Positions 16,335 to 24,093 of a stretch of 64,000 nucleotides of DNA are shown here, one piece after another (position 1 is the first letter of the stretch; each line of letters starts with the position of its first letter). The notes under the pieces are model-generated. The model searched no databases, was not told where the DNA came from, and saw only the letters and a program-made list of their open reading frames with translations. A program made the translations under genes and the position numbers. Location of the stretch: the NCBI GenBank assembly GCA_004555405.1, contig SFIE01000004.1, forward strand, positions 10,997-74,996. Reading direction: 5' to 3'. The stretch is from Subdoligranulum sp. (lineage in GTDB: Bacteria > Bacillota > Clostridia > Oscillospirales > Ruminococcaceae).

Positions 16335-16808
16335 TTACGGATCCAGCGCCTGCAGGATATCCGAGCCCAGACAGTGCAGATAGTTCACCAGCTTTTCGGT
16401 GCCGGTTTCGGGCGAGGAGATCACGCTTTCTTTTTCCATGGTGATATAGGTGACCTGACTTTCATCGCGCTTCATCAGCCCCAGCTCGGTGCCGGCCACT
16501 TCCTCTACGGTTTTCAGGTTGGTTTTGCTGCTCAAAACGCTGGAAAGATAGTCGTATTCACTTTTGGCCGTGGCCAGTTCGTTTTGCGTGTACTGCACGC
16601 TCATGTTCAATTCATTCAGCGTGGCATAGCTTTGCAGCAGGCTGCAGGCAAGGCCCAGCAGCAGCGCCGCCATAATGGCTGTGTTCAAGCTGCGCAGGCG
16701 CTCTAACCGCTTGCGGTTCGGCTTGCCCCCTTGGGCGACCCGAATGCCGCTGTAGTTGCTTTTCGGGCGGTTGGCAAATGCATCCAGATCGTAGGCTCCC
16801 TGCGGCAT
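16335..16808 (-). CDS. ftsL: FtsL-like divisome protein
   Basis: A 157-residue small bitopic protein: basic cytoplasmic N-terminus (about 1-42), one membrane segment (NTAIMAALLLGLACSLLQSY), then a coiled-coil stretch (LNMSVQYTQNELATAKSEYDYL) and an extracellular tail. The LGLMKRDESQ segment resembles the conserved end of FtsL/DivIC. It lies between rsmH and the division PBP, the standard ftsL position. Sequence conservation in this family is weak, so the symbol rests mainly on topology and context. The start is ATG at 16808 with AAAGGGGG upstream. Confidence 0.82.
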   Translation of the reverse strand: MPQGAYDLDAFANRPKSNYSGIRVAQGGKPNRKRLERLRSLNTAIMAALLLGLACSLLQSYATLNELNMSVQYTQNELATAKSEYDYLSSVLSSKTNLKTVEEVAGTELGLMKRDESQVTYITMEKESVISSPETGTEKLVNYLHCLGSDILQALDP

Positions 16809-16851
16809 ATCGGTTCCCCCTTTCTATCGTAGTCGGTTTACATTTTTGGCG

Positions 16852-17778
16852 TTACAGCTTTTCCAGCACACGAAGCTTGGCGCTGCGCGAGCGGCGGTTG
16901 CTTTCCAGTTCGATGCTGTCGGCCTCAATGGGCTTGCGGGTGATCAGCTTTGCCTTGGGCTTGCCGCCGCACAGGCACACGGGATATTCCGGCGGGCAGG
17001 TGCAGGCTGTGGCCCAGCGGCGGAATTTGTTTTTCACCAAACGATCTTCCAAGCTGTGGAAGGTGATGATGCAAAACCGCCCGCCCGGGGCCAGACAATC
17101 AAAAATGCCGTCCATGCCTTCGTTTAAGGCGTCCAGCTCGCTGTTTACGGCAATGCGCAGCGCCTGAAATGTGCGCCGGGCCGGATTTTTGCTTTTGCGG
17201 CGTTCGGCGGGCGGCACGGCAGAGGCCACCAGCTCGGCCAGCTGCAGCGTGGTTAAGATCGGCTTTTGCTCGCGCTCCTTCACAATGCGCCCTGCGATCT
17301 GCCATGCATAAGGCTCTTCACCGTAGTCACGCAGAATGCGGGCCAGCTCTTCCCGCGAAAGCGCCGCCACCAGATCCGCCGCCGTTTGGCCGCTCTGGCT
17401 CATGCGCATATCCAGCGGTGCATCCATGTGATACGAAAACCCGCGGTCACCATCGTCCAGCTGGTGGCTGGAAACCCCCAGATCCAGCAGCGCGCCGTTG
17501 ATCTGTTGGATTCCCAGCTGTGCCAAGGCCTGCTTGGCCTGGCGAAAGTTCACCTGCACCACCTGCGCAGGCAGGCCCTGCAGGCGTTCGGTGGCGGTTT
17601 GTATAGCATCGGGGTCCTGATCGAGTGAGATCAAGCGCCCCGTGGTAAGGCGTTTTGCGATTTCGCGGGAATGCCCTGCCCCGCCTGCCGTGCCGTCAAG
17701 ATAAGTGCCCGCCGGGTCGATTGCAAGGCCCTCGATGCATTGCTCCAACAGCACCGGCACATGGCTGAATTCCAGCAT
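16852..17778 (-). CDS. rsmH: 16S rRNA (cytosine-1402-N4)-methyltransferase RsmH
   Basis: Methylates N4 of C1402 in the ribosomal P site using SAM. The 308 residues match the family length. Visible are HVPVLLEQ, the SAM loop DGTAGGAGHS, LLDLGVSSHQLDD, DRGFSYHMDAPLDMRM and FHSLEDRLVK. A cysteine-rich stretch (ACTCPPEYPVCLCGGKPKA) precedes the C-terminus, as in other Firmicutes. The start is ATG at 17778 following AAAGGGGAAG. It is second in the mraZ-rsmH-ftsL-pbp unit. Confidence 0.97.
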   Translation of the reverse strand: MLEFSHVPVLLEQCIEGLAIDPAGTYLDGTAGGAGHSREIAKRLTTGRLISLDQDPDAIQTATERLQGLPAQVVQVNFRQAKQALAQLGIQQINGALLDLGVSSHQLDDGDRGFSYHMDAPLDMRMSQSGQTAADLVAALSREELARILRDYGEEPYAWQIAGRIVKEREQKPILTTLQLAELVASAVPPAERRKSKNPARRTFQALRIAVNSELDALNEGMDGIFDCLAPGGRFCIITFHSLEDRLVKNKFRRWATACTCPPEYPVCLCGGKPKAKLITRKPIEADSIELESNRRSRSAKLRVLEKL

Positions 17779-17838
17779 TGGTGCTTCCCCTTTCTATGCC
17801 GCACAGATCACAGCCGGTTTTCGGCATACAGCGGCGTG

Positions 17839-18258
17839 TTAAATATCCAATTCTTCCATGGCAGCCTGAATATCTGCCTGATCGAAAGCGGCTTCGTGGG
17901 CATCCCACAAAGCGGTATCCCAAATTTCTGCATGGTTGCGGCTGCCGATGATCGTGACATCTTTTTCCAGATGTGCGTGGCGGCGCAAATTGGCGGGCAA
18001 CAGAATACGCCCATGCGAATCCGGCTGCACCTCGGCTGCGGCGCTGAACAGAAACCGCTGGATGTCGCGGCTTTTCACCATGCTTTTCTCGGCAAAGGTT
18101 TGGGCCACGCGCTCAAACTCGCTTTGCGGAAACGCCACAAGGCAATCGTCCAGCCAACGGGTGACCACAAAGGTTTCTCCCATTTCCTGCCGAAAACGGG
18201 CCGGAAAGTTTAAGCGCCCCTTGGCATCGATGCTGTAGTCATATCGGCCCATCAGCAT
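17839..18258 (-). CDS. mraZ: Transcriptional regulator MraZ
   Basis: DNA-binding regulator of the division cluster. The 139 residues contain two SpoVT/AbrB-like repeats; the first begins YDYSIDAKGRLNFPARFR, and the second includes DSHGRILLPANLRRHAHLEKD. The D-x-K-G-R and D-x-x-G-R motifs of both repeats are intact. The start is taken as ATG at 18258, with AAAGGGGG 9 bases upstream; the in-frame extension to 18312 has no ribosome site, and an ATG two codons later is the alternative. It heads the operon. Confidence 0.94.
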   Translation of the reverse strand: MLMGRYDYSIDAKGRLNFPARFRQEMGETFVVTRWLDDCLVAFPQSEFERVAQTFAEKSMVKSRDIQRFLFSAAAEVQPDSHGRILLPANLRRHAHLEKDVTIIGSRNHAEIWDTALWDAHEAAFDQADIQAAMEELDI

Positions 18259-18323
18259 TGCCCTGCGCCCCCTTTCCAACTCCTTTGCCCACTTTTGAAC
18301 ACTTTTGCCCATTTCTTTATTAC

Positions 18324-18352
18324 ATCATAGCAATTTACAGCGTAAAAAACAA
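18324..18352 (-). promoter_or_regulatory. Promoter of mraZ-rsmH-ftsL-pbp
   Basis: On the minus strand TTGTTT (18352-18347) and TATGAT (18329-18324) are separated by 17 bases. The -35 lies in the T-run of the preceding terminator. Confidence 0.55.
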
Positions 18353-18382
18353 GCCCATTCCTGCCGAAGCTGGAATGGGCTT
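18345..18382 (-). terminator. Terminator after the coiled-coil protein gene
   Basis: The arms AAGCCCATTCC (18351-18361) and GGAATGGGCTT (18372-18382) form a hairpin followed on the minus strand by TTGTTTTTT. The 129 bases between it and the stop at 18512 hold nothing recognisable. Confidence 0.8.
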
Positions 18383-18511
18383 ATAGTGCAATTCTATTAT
18401 ATTTTTCCTGTTATCGTGCATTTAAGGCAGTGTTCCCGCCTTATCTTTTTGTTACAATTTGGTTACATTTCAGATACAATCCGTCATAGGCCAAATGCGG
18501 CAAAAAGTGCT

Positions 18512-18967
18512 TTATTTTTTGGCTGCCTGGCGCAGATTGGCGCGGGTGGTCTTTACTTCGCCAAGGCTCTGGCTCAGCTGCTCCTCGGTATTGCGCAGCA
18601 TATTTTCGCAATAACCGGCCACCTTGTTGCTCAGCTCACGGCTCTGGCTTTGGGCCGCAGTCAAAATTTCGGCAGCGCGGCGCTGCGATTCCTTTACGAT
18701 CTCCTGCTCGCTCACAATGGCGCGGGCGCGGGATTCGGCCTTGCTCACAATGGCCTCGGCTTCGCGCTTGGCATCACTCAGGATCTGGGCACGGTCATTC
18801 ACAATGCCTTTTGCCTGGCGGATCTCATCGGGCAGGTTTGCGCGGATCTCATCCACCAAGTCATGCACCTTATCCACATCCACCAGTCTTTTGCCGCCGG
18901 AAAGAGGCACATTCATTCCGTTTTCAAGCTGTTCCTCGATCATGTACAGGATCTCATCCACATTCAT
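18512..18967 (-). CDS. Coiled-coil protein of unknown function in the rsmD operon
   Basis: The 151 residues are almost wholly helical. The N-terminus (VDEILYMIEEQLENG, then GGKRLVDVDKVHDLVDEIR) is followed by a long charged coiled coil (about 50-140) rich in Ala, Glu and Arg. Related clostridial proteins are often labelled ATPase subunit H-like or DivIVA-like because of the coil, but no enzymatic motif is present. Its ATG overlaps the rsmD stop (ATGA), with the AAGGAG ribosome site inside rsmD, so the two are co-translated. The GGKRLVDVDK head resembles a peptide that helps DivIVA proteins bind membrane, a loose comparison. Confidence 0.7.
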   Translation of the reverse strand: MNVDEILYMIEEQLENGMNVPLSGGKRLVDVDKVHDLVDEIRANLPDEIRQAKGIVNDRAQILSDAKREAEAIVSKAESRARAIVSEQEIVKESQRRAAEILTAAQSQSRELSNKVAGYCENMLRNTEEQLSQSLGEVKTTRANLRQAAKK

Positions 18968-19512
18968 TGTGTATTCTCCTTTTCATATTTCGTTACGAGA
19001 ATTTTCCCGTATTTATGCTGCTTTTTCATAACAAGTTCACCTTCGCGCTCAGGCAGAGCTGCCTCGCGCTCGGTTTCGCAGATCACCACACCGCCCGGCG
19101 CTGTGATCTTATCCACCAGCGGCAGCAGCCGCTGCACCGTGCCGTTGTGATACGGCGGGTCCATAAGCACAAGATCATACTGCACGCCGCAGCCCGCCAA
19201 AAAGGCATCGGCTTCGCCCCGGCGAATATCGCATTGTGCGGCCAGATTTGCCGCACGGCAGTTGGCGGTGATCACGCGAATGGCTGCATCGCTGCGATCC
19301 ACGATGGTGGCGCTCAGCGCACCGCGCGAAACCGCTTCAATGCCCAGCTGCCCGCTGCCGCCAAACAGATCCAGCACTTTTGCGCCCGGCAAAAGAAACT
19401 GTACGCTGCTGAACATGGCCTCCTTCACCCGATCCACGGTGGGGCGGGTCACATCTTCTCCCGGCAAAGCCTGTAATTTGGTTCCTCGGGCGGTTCCGGC
19501 TATCACGCGCAT
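18964..19512 (-). CDS. rsmD: 16S rRNA (guanine-966-N2)-methyltransferase RsmD
   Basis: SAM-dependent methyltransferase acting on G966 of 16S rRNA. The 182 residues include MRVIAGTARGTKL, the SAM loop VLDLFGGSGQLGIEA and the catalytic D-P-P-Y motif in LVLMDPPYHNG. The start is ATG at 19512 after AAAGGAGG. It has its own promoter at 19606-19634. In many Firmicutes coaD follows rsmD; here a coiled-coil gene does. Confidence 0.95.
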   Translation of the reverse strand: MRVIAGTARGTKLQALPGEDVTRPTVDRVKEAMFSSVQFLLPGAKVLDLFGGSGQLGIEAVSRGALSATIVDRSDAAIRVITANCRAANLAAQCDIRRGEADAFLAGCGVQYDLVLMDPPYHNGTVQRLLPLVDKITAPGGVVICETEREAALPEREGELVMKKQHKYGKILVTKYEKENTQ

Positions 19513-19605
19513 GGCAGCGCCTCCTTTGTTGCAGTTTTAGTGGGCATCTGATTTTTTTGCGCTCTGCCTTTCGGCAGGCAGCCCCTTAGGGCAATACCGC
19601 TTTTA

Positions 19606-19634
19606 ATTATCCCGGCTTGGGCAGAATTTGTCAA
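19606..19634 (-). promoter_or_regulatory. Promoter of rsmD and the coiled-coil gene
   Basis: On the minus strand TTGACA (19634-19629, overlapping the uvrC stop codon) and GATAAT (19611-19606) are separated by 17 bases. Confidence 0.7.
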
Positions 19635-21484
19635 GTGCTGTTTGTGTGAAAGTGATCCCAGATCGCAGCCGCCGTTACGGGGCCAATGCCGGGCAGAGCC
19701 TCCAGCTCTTCGCGGGCGGCAGCACGCACAGCCGCCACCGAGCCCATTTTTTTCAGGATCATTTTAGCCGTAGCCGGGCCTACGCCGGGAACCTCGGTGA
19801 GAGTGCTGGCATACGACTTTTTGTTGTACTGCTGTTTGCGGTATTCGTTGGCATAGCGGTGCACTTCGTCCTGGATCGAGGTGACAAAGGTAAAAGTGCC
19901 CCGATTCATCTGAAGGGCGATCTCCTGCCCCTGTGCGTTCACAATGGCACGGGTGCGGTGGTGATCGTCCTTCACCATGCCAAACAGCGGCACATGCTCC
20001 ATCATAGTGCCGCGCAAAGCCTGCTGCACCACGCTCACCTGCCCTTTGCCGCCATCCAGCAAGATCAGATCCGGCAGCGTGGCAAACTGATTGCCCTCGT
20101 GGTCGGGCCTTTCGCCCATTCTGGCAAGGCGGTATTCCTCGGCCCGGCGCGAAAGCGTTTCGGCCATGCTGGCGTAATCATCGGTGCCCGCCACCGTGCG
20201 CATTTTAAAGCGGCGGTAACCGCTTCGCTTGGGCTTTCCGTTTTCAAACACCACCATGCCGCACACACTGGTGCCGTCGCCCCAGTTGGAAATATCATAG
20301 CTTTCAATGGTGCGCGGTGTTTTGGCAAGGCCCAAAAGATGTGCCAGCTCTTCCAGCAGCTTTTGCTCCCTGCTGAAGCGCCCGCTTTCTCGCGCCAGGC
20401 GCTCTACGGCGTTGGTGTAGGCCATGCTTACCAGCTTGGCCATATCGCCGCGCTGCGGCACGTACAGCTTCACATTGCTGCCGCGGGCCTCGCTGAGTGC
20501 CTGCGTCAGCGCCTCGGCCCCTTCGGGCAGCTGGTCCACGGCGATCAGCTTGGGCACCTGCTCGCCGTCCAGATAATACTGGGGCAAAAAGGCCTCGCGC
20601 AGGGCCGGAATATCGGTGGTATCGCGGAACAGGAATTCCCGCTTATCCGTAAGGCGGCCTTCCCGATAGCGCAGAATGGCCGCGCACACCGCCTTGGTGG
20701 TGCCCGCAAAAGCCACCACATCCATGGCGGTTTCCCCATCCACCACCACTTTTTGCCCGGCCGAAACCTTTTGAATGGCACTGATCTGATCGCGCAGCAG
20801 CGCCGCGGTTTCAAAATCCAGCCGTTCCGAGGCTTCCATCATTTTAGCCGTCAGGGTTTTTACAATATCTCGCTTGCCGTAGCGGATCATGTGTTCGGCG
20901 TTTTCTACTGCTTCGCAGTAGGCTTTTTGGCTGATCTTGCCGCTGCACACGGCCATGCACTTGCCAATGTGTGCATTCAGGCAGGGGCGGCCCTTGCCGA
21001 TCTCCTGCGGGAATTTACGGCTGCAGCGCGGCAGCAAAAAGGCATCCTGTGCGGTTTCCACCATTTCGCGCACCGCAAAGCTGCTGGTAAACGGGCCAAG
21101 ATAGCGGGCACCGTCCTCTTCTTTTTGCAGCACAGCCGAAAGGCGGGGCCACGGCTCCTGACTGATGCGCACATACGAATAGCCCTTATCATCTTTTAAA
21201 AGAATGTTATATTTGGGGGTGTGGGCCTTGATCTGGCTGGCCTCCAGCACCAGTGCCTCGAATTCGCTTTGGCACACCACCACATCGAATTCAAACGCAT
21301 GGGCGATCATCTGCGTGACCTTGGCATCGTGGGGAACGCCCTCGCGGAAATATTGCGACACACGCACCCGCAAACGCTTGGCCTTGCCAATGTAAATGAT
21401 CTCCTGCTTTTTATCGCGTATAATATACACGCCCGGCAGCATGGGCAGCATACAGGCTTTTTTGTACAGCTCTGCTTTGGTCAT
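19631..21484 (-). CDS. uvrC: Excinuclease ABC subunit C
   Basis: Nuclease that makes both incisions in nucleotide-excision repair. The 617 residues comprise a GIY-YIG domain (GVYIIRDKKQEIIYIGKAK, about 18-36), a cysteine-bearing linker, a UVR motif near 205-235 (ASERLDFETAALLRDQI), an RNase H-like domain with IESYDISNWGDG and DLILLDGGKGQ, and C-terminal tandem helix-hairpin-helix motifs (LTEVPGVGPATAKMIL, LEALPGIGPVTAAAI). The ATG at 21484 follows AGGGGG. It lies downstream of the HPr terminator and appears monocistronic; no clear promoter was found in the short gap. Confidence 0.97.
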   Translation of the reverse strand: MTKAELYKKACMLPMLPGVYIIRDKKQEIIYIGKAKRLRVRVSQYFREGVPHDAKVTQMIAHAFEFDVVVCQSEFEALVLEASQIKAHTPKYNILLKDDKGYSYVRISQEPWPRLSAVLQKEEDGARYLGPFTSSFAVREMVETAQDAFLLPRCSRKFPQEIGKGRPCLNAHIGKCMAVCSGKISQKAYCEAVENAEHMIRYGKRDIVKTLTAKMMEASERLDFETAALLRDQISAIQKVSAGQKVVVDGETAMDVVAFAGTTKAVCAAILRYREGRLTDKREFLFRDTTDIPALREAFLPQYYLDGEQVPKLIAVDQLPEGAEALTQALSEARGSNVKLYVPQRGDMAKLVSMAYTNAVERLARESGRFSREQKLLEELAHLLGLAKTPRTIESYDISNWGDGTSVCGMVVFENGKPKRSGYRRFKMRTVAGTDDYASMAETLSRRAEEYRLARMGERPDHEGNQFATLPDLILLDGGKGQVSVVQQALRGTMMEHVPLFGMVKDDHHRTRAIVNAQGQEIALQMNRGTFTFVTSIQDEVHRYANEYRKQQYNKKSYASTLTEVPGVGPATAKMILKKMGSVAAVRAAAREELEALPGIGPVTAAAIWDHFHTNST

Positions 21485-21519
21485 ACAGCACCCCCTTTTT
21501 CAGTATTGCCCTCATAGAC

Positions 21520-21550
21520 AAAAAAGCGGATGGGAATTTTCCCCATCCGC
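21520..21550 (-). terminator. Terminator after the HPr gene
   Basis: The arms GCGGATGGG (21526-21534) and CCCATCCGC (21542-21550), with TTTTTT following on the minus strand. Confidence 0.85.
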
Positions 21551-21578
21551 CCTGCTTTTGCTTGTTGTTTCTGATCTA

Positions 21579-21842
21579 TTATTCCGAAAAACCGCTGTTG
21601 ACCAGCTTTACCAGGCCCTCAACAGCTGCCTGTTCGTCAGCGCCATCGGCAATGATGCGGATGGTAGTGCCGCCCACGATGCCCAGAGACAGAACGCCCA
21701 GGAGGCTCTTGGCGTTTACGCGGCGCTCTTCCTTTTCGACCCAGATGGAAGACTTGAACTCATTGGCCTTCTGAATAAAGAAAGTTGCCGGACGGGCATG
21801 CAGTCCAACCTGATTTTCAACAGTAACTTCTTTTACAAACAT
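21579..21842 (-). CDS. ptsH: Phosphocarrier protein HPr
   Basis: Relays phosphate from enzyme I to sugar-specific PTS components. The 87 residues contain the active histidine in GLHARPA and a serine at the regulatory position in AKSLLGVLSLG, so it looks like HPr and not the His-lacking Crh. In other Firmicutes that serine is phosphorylated by HPr kinase for CcpA control; neither partner is in the window. The ATG at 21842 follows GAGGAG. It is monocistronic with its own terminator. A weak promoter candidate (TTGCTG, 18 bases, GATTAT on the minus strand, about 21905-21935) lies upstream. No ptsI is adjacent, as in many clostridia. Confidence 0.93.
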   Translation of the reverse strand: MFVKEVTVENQVGLHARPATFFIQKANEFKSSIWVEKEERRVNAKSLLGVLSLGIVGGTTIRIIADGADEQAAVEGLVKLVNSGFSE

Positions 21843-22065
21843 AATTCTACGCTCCTCTGTAAAGCTGATATTGCAGTGGTCAGATTTTGCTCTGCTATAA
21901 TAATAATCCTTTTCTGAGTTTTTGTACAGCAATTTTTCCGAATTTTGGCGGATTTCATAAAGCAACCAAAAGCGGCATTACTTCTTTGTGCAATTTTCCT
22001 ATTTATTTTTCCACATTCTTGGTTAAGGCATACAAGGCAACCCTGTTTTTTGTAAAAAACGGGTA

Positions 22066-22854
22066 TTATTCCTCCTCCGAGGGTTCCTGCTCGGCCGCCT
22101 TTTTGCGGCGCGGCGGGCGCTTTTTCTTGGGCGGCGGCGCCGGATGTGCCTGCACATAGCTTTCATACAGATCCGGCCGGCGCGCCTTGGTGCGCTCTAA
22201 GCTTTGCTCTTGCCTCCATGCGGCGATCTTGGCATGGTCACCGCTGCGCAAAATGGGCGGCACCGTGCGGCCCTCCCATGTTTCGGGGCGGGTGTACTGC
22301 GGATATTCCAAAAGGCCGTCCCAGTAGCTTTCTTCCTGATAGCCCTTTTCCTCGGCCAGCACGCCGGGCTGCAGGCGCAGCACGCTGTCGGCCACCACAA
22401 GGCTGGCCAGCTCGCCGCCGGTAAGCACATAGTCGCCAATGGCGATCTCCTCGTCGGCAAATGCTTCGATCACACGCTCGTCAATGCCCTCGTAGTGCCC
22501 GCACACAAGCAAAAGGCTGTCATAAGAGGCCAGGCGCTTGGCGTGTTCTTCGTTGTAAGTTTTGCCCGCCGCCGTTAAAAATACGATATGCGGCGCAGGG
22601 CGGCCCTGCTCGGCCACCTGACGCTGTATTTCCCGAATGCAGTCTGCAATGGGCTGCGCATACATCACCAGCCCGCAGCCGCCGCCATAGGGATAATCGT
22701 CGGTTTGCTTCTGCTTATTCAGTGTATAATCGCGGATCTGGTGGCAATGCGTTTCAATGCAGCCTTTTTTTTCGGCGCGCCCGATGATGCTTTCGCCCAG
22801 CACCCGTTCACACATTTCGGGAAACAGGGTGGCGATGTCAATTCTCATGCCCAT
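22066..22854 (-). CDS. trmD: tRNA (guanine-37-N1)-methyltransferase TrmD
   Basis: SPOUT-fold methyltransferase that makes m1G37 and prevents frameshifting. The 262 residues include RIDIATLFPEM, DDYPYGGGCGLVM, LLLVCGHYEGIDERV and the knot segment IGDYVLTGGELASLVVADS. The C-terminus carries about 25 extra residues that are first basic (PPPKKKRPPRRKK) then acidic (EQEPSEEE), an uncommon tail. It starts at ATG 22854, one base after the rimM stop, with GGAG inside rimM as ribosome site. It is last in the rpsP-khpA-rimM-trmD series. Confidence 0.96.
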   Translation of the reverse strand: MGMRIDIATLFPEMCERVLGESIIGRAEKKGCIETHCHQIRDYTLNKQKQTDDYPYGGGCGLVMYAQPIADCIREIQRQVAEQGRPAPHIVFLTAAGKTYNEEHAKRLASYDSLLLVCGHYEGIDERVIEAFADEEIAIGDYVLTGGELASLVVADSVLRLQPGVLAEEKGYQEESYWDGLLEYPQYTRPETWEGRTVPPILRSGDHAKIAAWRQEQSLERTKARRPDLYESYVQAHPAPPPKKKRPPRRKKAAEQEPSEEE

Positions 22855-22855
22855 G

Positions 22856-23386
22856 TTATTCCATATCTCCGTTCACCGCTTCGTCAAACATACCGGGGAT
22901 CGGGCTGATGCGCACGATGCCGTTTTCCGGGTCCAGCTGCTTGAGAAATTCCGGCACAGCCGGGAACATATGCTCGCCGCCGGCCTCATCCACCACGGTG
23001 TAAATATCCTGCGCACCGGGATGGGTGATATCCTTCACCTTGCCGTATTCGCGGCCGGTTTCGGCATCCACCACCGTGCAGCCAATGATATCCTGAATAA
23101 AATAGCGGCCCTTGGGCAGCTTTACGGCATCATGCGCCATATACAGCGTTTTGCCGCGTGCAGCACGGGCAGCATCCATATCCTCTACGCCCTCCAGCGT
23201 GATCAGCGCCAGATTGCCCTGTGCGCGCACACCGCGAATGTTTACCGGGCGCTGGCCCTGCGCATCCCAATACAGCGTTTTGGCCTTGGCCAGAAAGGCG
23301 GCGCTGTCACAATACAGCTCGGCCTTCATTTCGCCGCGCACGCCATGGGTGGCCACAATGCGGCAGATCTCAAGATAATCCTGCAT
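22856..23386 (-). CDS. rimM: Ribosome maturation factor RimM
   Basis: Assists 30S head assembly, binding near S19. The 176 residues include the N-terminal ICRIVATHGVRGEMKA motif and a C-terminal PRC-barrel (IGCTVVDAETGREYGKVKDI to the end). The ATG at 23386 follows AAGGAG. A terminator-like hairpin separates it from khpA, so it may receive only read-through from the upstream genes. Confidence 0.95.
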   Translation of the reverse strand: MQDYLEICRIVATHGVRGEMKAELYCDSAAFLAKAKTLYWDAQGQRPVNIRGVRAQGNLALITLEGVEDMDAARAARGKTLYMAHDAVKLPKGRYFIQDIIGCTVVDAETGREYGKVKDITHPGAQDIYTVVDEAGGEHMFPAVPEFLKQLDPENGIVRISPIPGMFDEAVNGDME

Positions 23387-23404
23387 GGTGTTCTCCTTTT
23401 TGAT

Positions 23405-23442
23405 AGAAAAAAGGGCCCTTTGTGCAAAGACAAAGAGCCCTT
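23405..23442 (-). terminator. Terminator-like hairpin between khpA and rimM
   Basis: AAGGGCCCTTTGT (23411-23423) pairs with ACAAAGAGCCCTT (23430-23442) through 13 pairs including one G-T, followed on the minus strand by a T-run. It would reduce rimM-trmD expression relative to rpsP-khpA. Confidence 0.65.
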
Positions 23443-23460
23443 CGGGTTCTGAGAAACGGA

Positions 23461-23694
23461 TCAGTCGATCTCTACGATCGCTTTTTCGCCCTGGCGAACG
23501 GCTGCAGCGCGCATGACAATGCGAATTGCCTTTGCAATGCGGCCCTGCTTGCCGATAACGCGGCCCATATCATCCTCTGCAACGTGCAGATGATACACGA
23601 TGGTACCGTCCTCGCGGGGATCGTCCACAGTTACAGCAACTGCGTCCTTGTTCTCTACAAGGCCCCGGGCAACTGCCACTAACAGTTCCTGCAT
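23461..23694 (-). CDS. khpA: KH-domain RNA-binding protein KhpA
   Basis: A 77-residue single KH domain with the G-x-x-G loop in MGRVIGKQGRIAKAIR. In Firmicutes KhpA pairs with KhpB and binds many transcripts; it affects cell size in Streptococcus. The gene lies in its standard place after rpsP. The start is ATG at 23694 with AAAGGAG upstream. Confidence 0.93.
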   Translation of the reverse strand: MQELLVAVARGLVENKDAVAVTVDDPREDGTIVYHLHVAEDDMGRVIGKQGRIAKAIRIVMRAAAVRQGEKAIVEID

Positions 23695-23716
23695 AAGCTA
23701 CTCTCCTTTGTTCCGA

Positions 23717-23962
23717 TTATTTCAGAATGTCGGATTTCTTCAGCAGAACGCGCACGGTATCGGTGGGCTGAGCGCCGTTGGCGATCCACTTCTGTGCCTT
23801 CTCGGCATCGATGTTGATCACAGAGGGCTCCTTGGTGGGATCGTAGTAGCCGATCTCCTCGATGAAGCGGCCATCACGGGGGAAGCGGGAATCAGCAACC
23901 ACAACACGATAGAAGGGAGCCTTCTTGGCGCCCATGCGGCGCAGACGAATCTTAACTGCCAT
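23717..23962 (-). CDS. rpsP: 30S ribosomal protein S16
   Basis: Small-subunit protein of 81 residues. It begins MAVKIRLRRMGAKKAPFYRVVVADSR and includes RFIEEIGYYDPTKEP, both family signatures. The start at 23962 follows TGGAGG; a longer frame to 23977 has no ribosome site. It lies 131 bases downstream of ffh, behind a GC-rich hairpin. Confidence 0.97.
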   Translation of the reverse strand: MAVKIRLRRMGAKKAPFYRVVVADSRFPRDGRFIEEIGYYDPTKEPSVINIDAEKAQKWIANGAQPTDTVRVLLKKSDILK

Positions 23963-24002
23963 TTTTGTTACCTCCAAAAAATGCTTTCTTTTAAAAATTT
24001 GT

Positions 24003-24046
24003 TTCGGCCCACGGGGGGCGTTTATCGTACAAACCCCCGGGCCGAA
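24003..24046 (-). other. GC-rich hairpin in the rpsP leader
   Basis: TTCGGCCC (24003-24010) and GGGCCGAA (24039-24046) enclose a second paired segment (five G against five C flanked by AAAC/GTTT). On the minus strand ACAAATTTTTAAAAG follows. It could be a weak terminator after ffh or a leader structure of rpsP. TTGACC about 40 bases upstream lacks a matching -10, so no promoter is called. Confidence 0.5.
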
Positions 24047-24093
24047 TGTCCCAGCTGGGTCAATACCAATGTTATCATGGAAACTTTGGCGGC

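Noticed and set aside
19540..19586. Stem CTGCC-TTTC-GGCAG as a terminator for uvrC
   Set aside because: On the minus strand it is followed by A-rich sequence, not T, and it lies downstream of the rsmD promoter.
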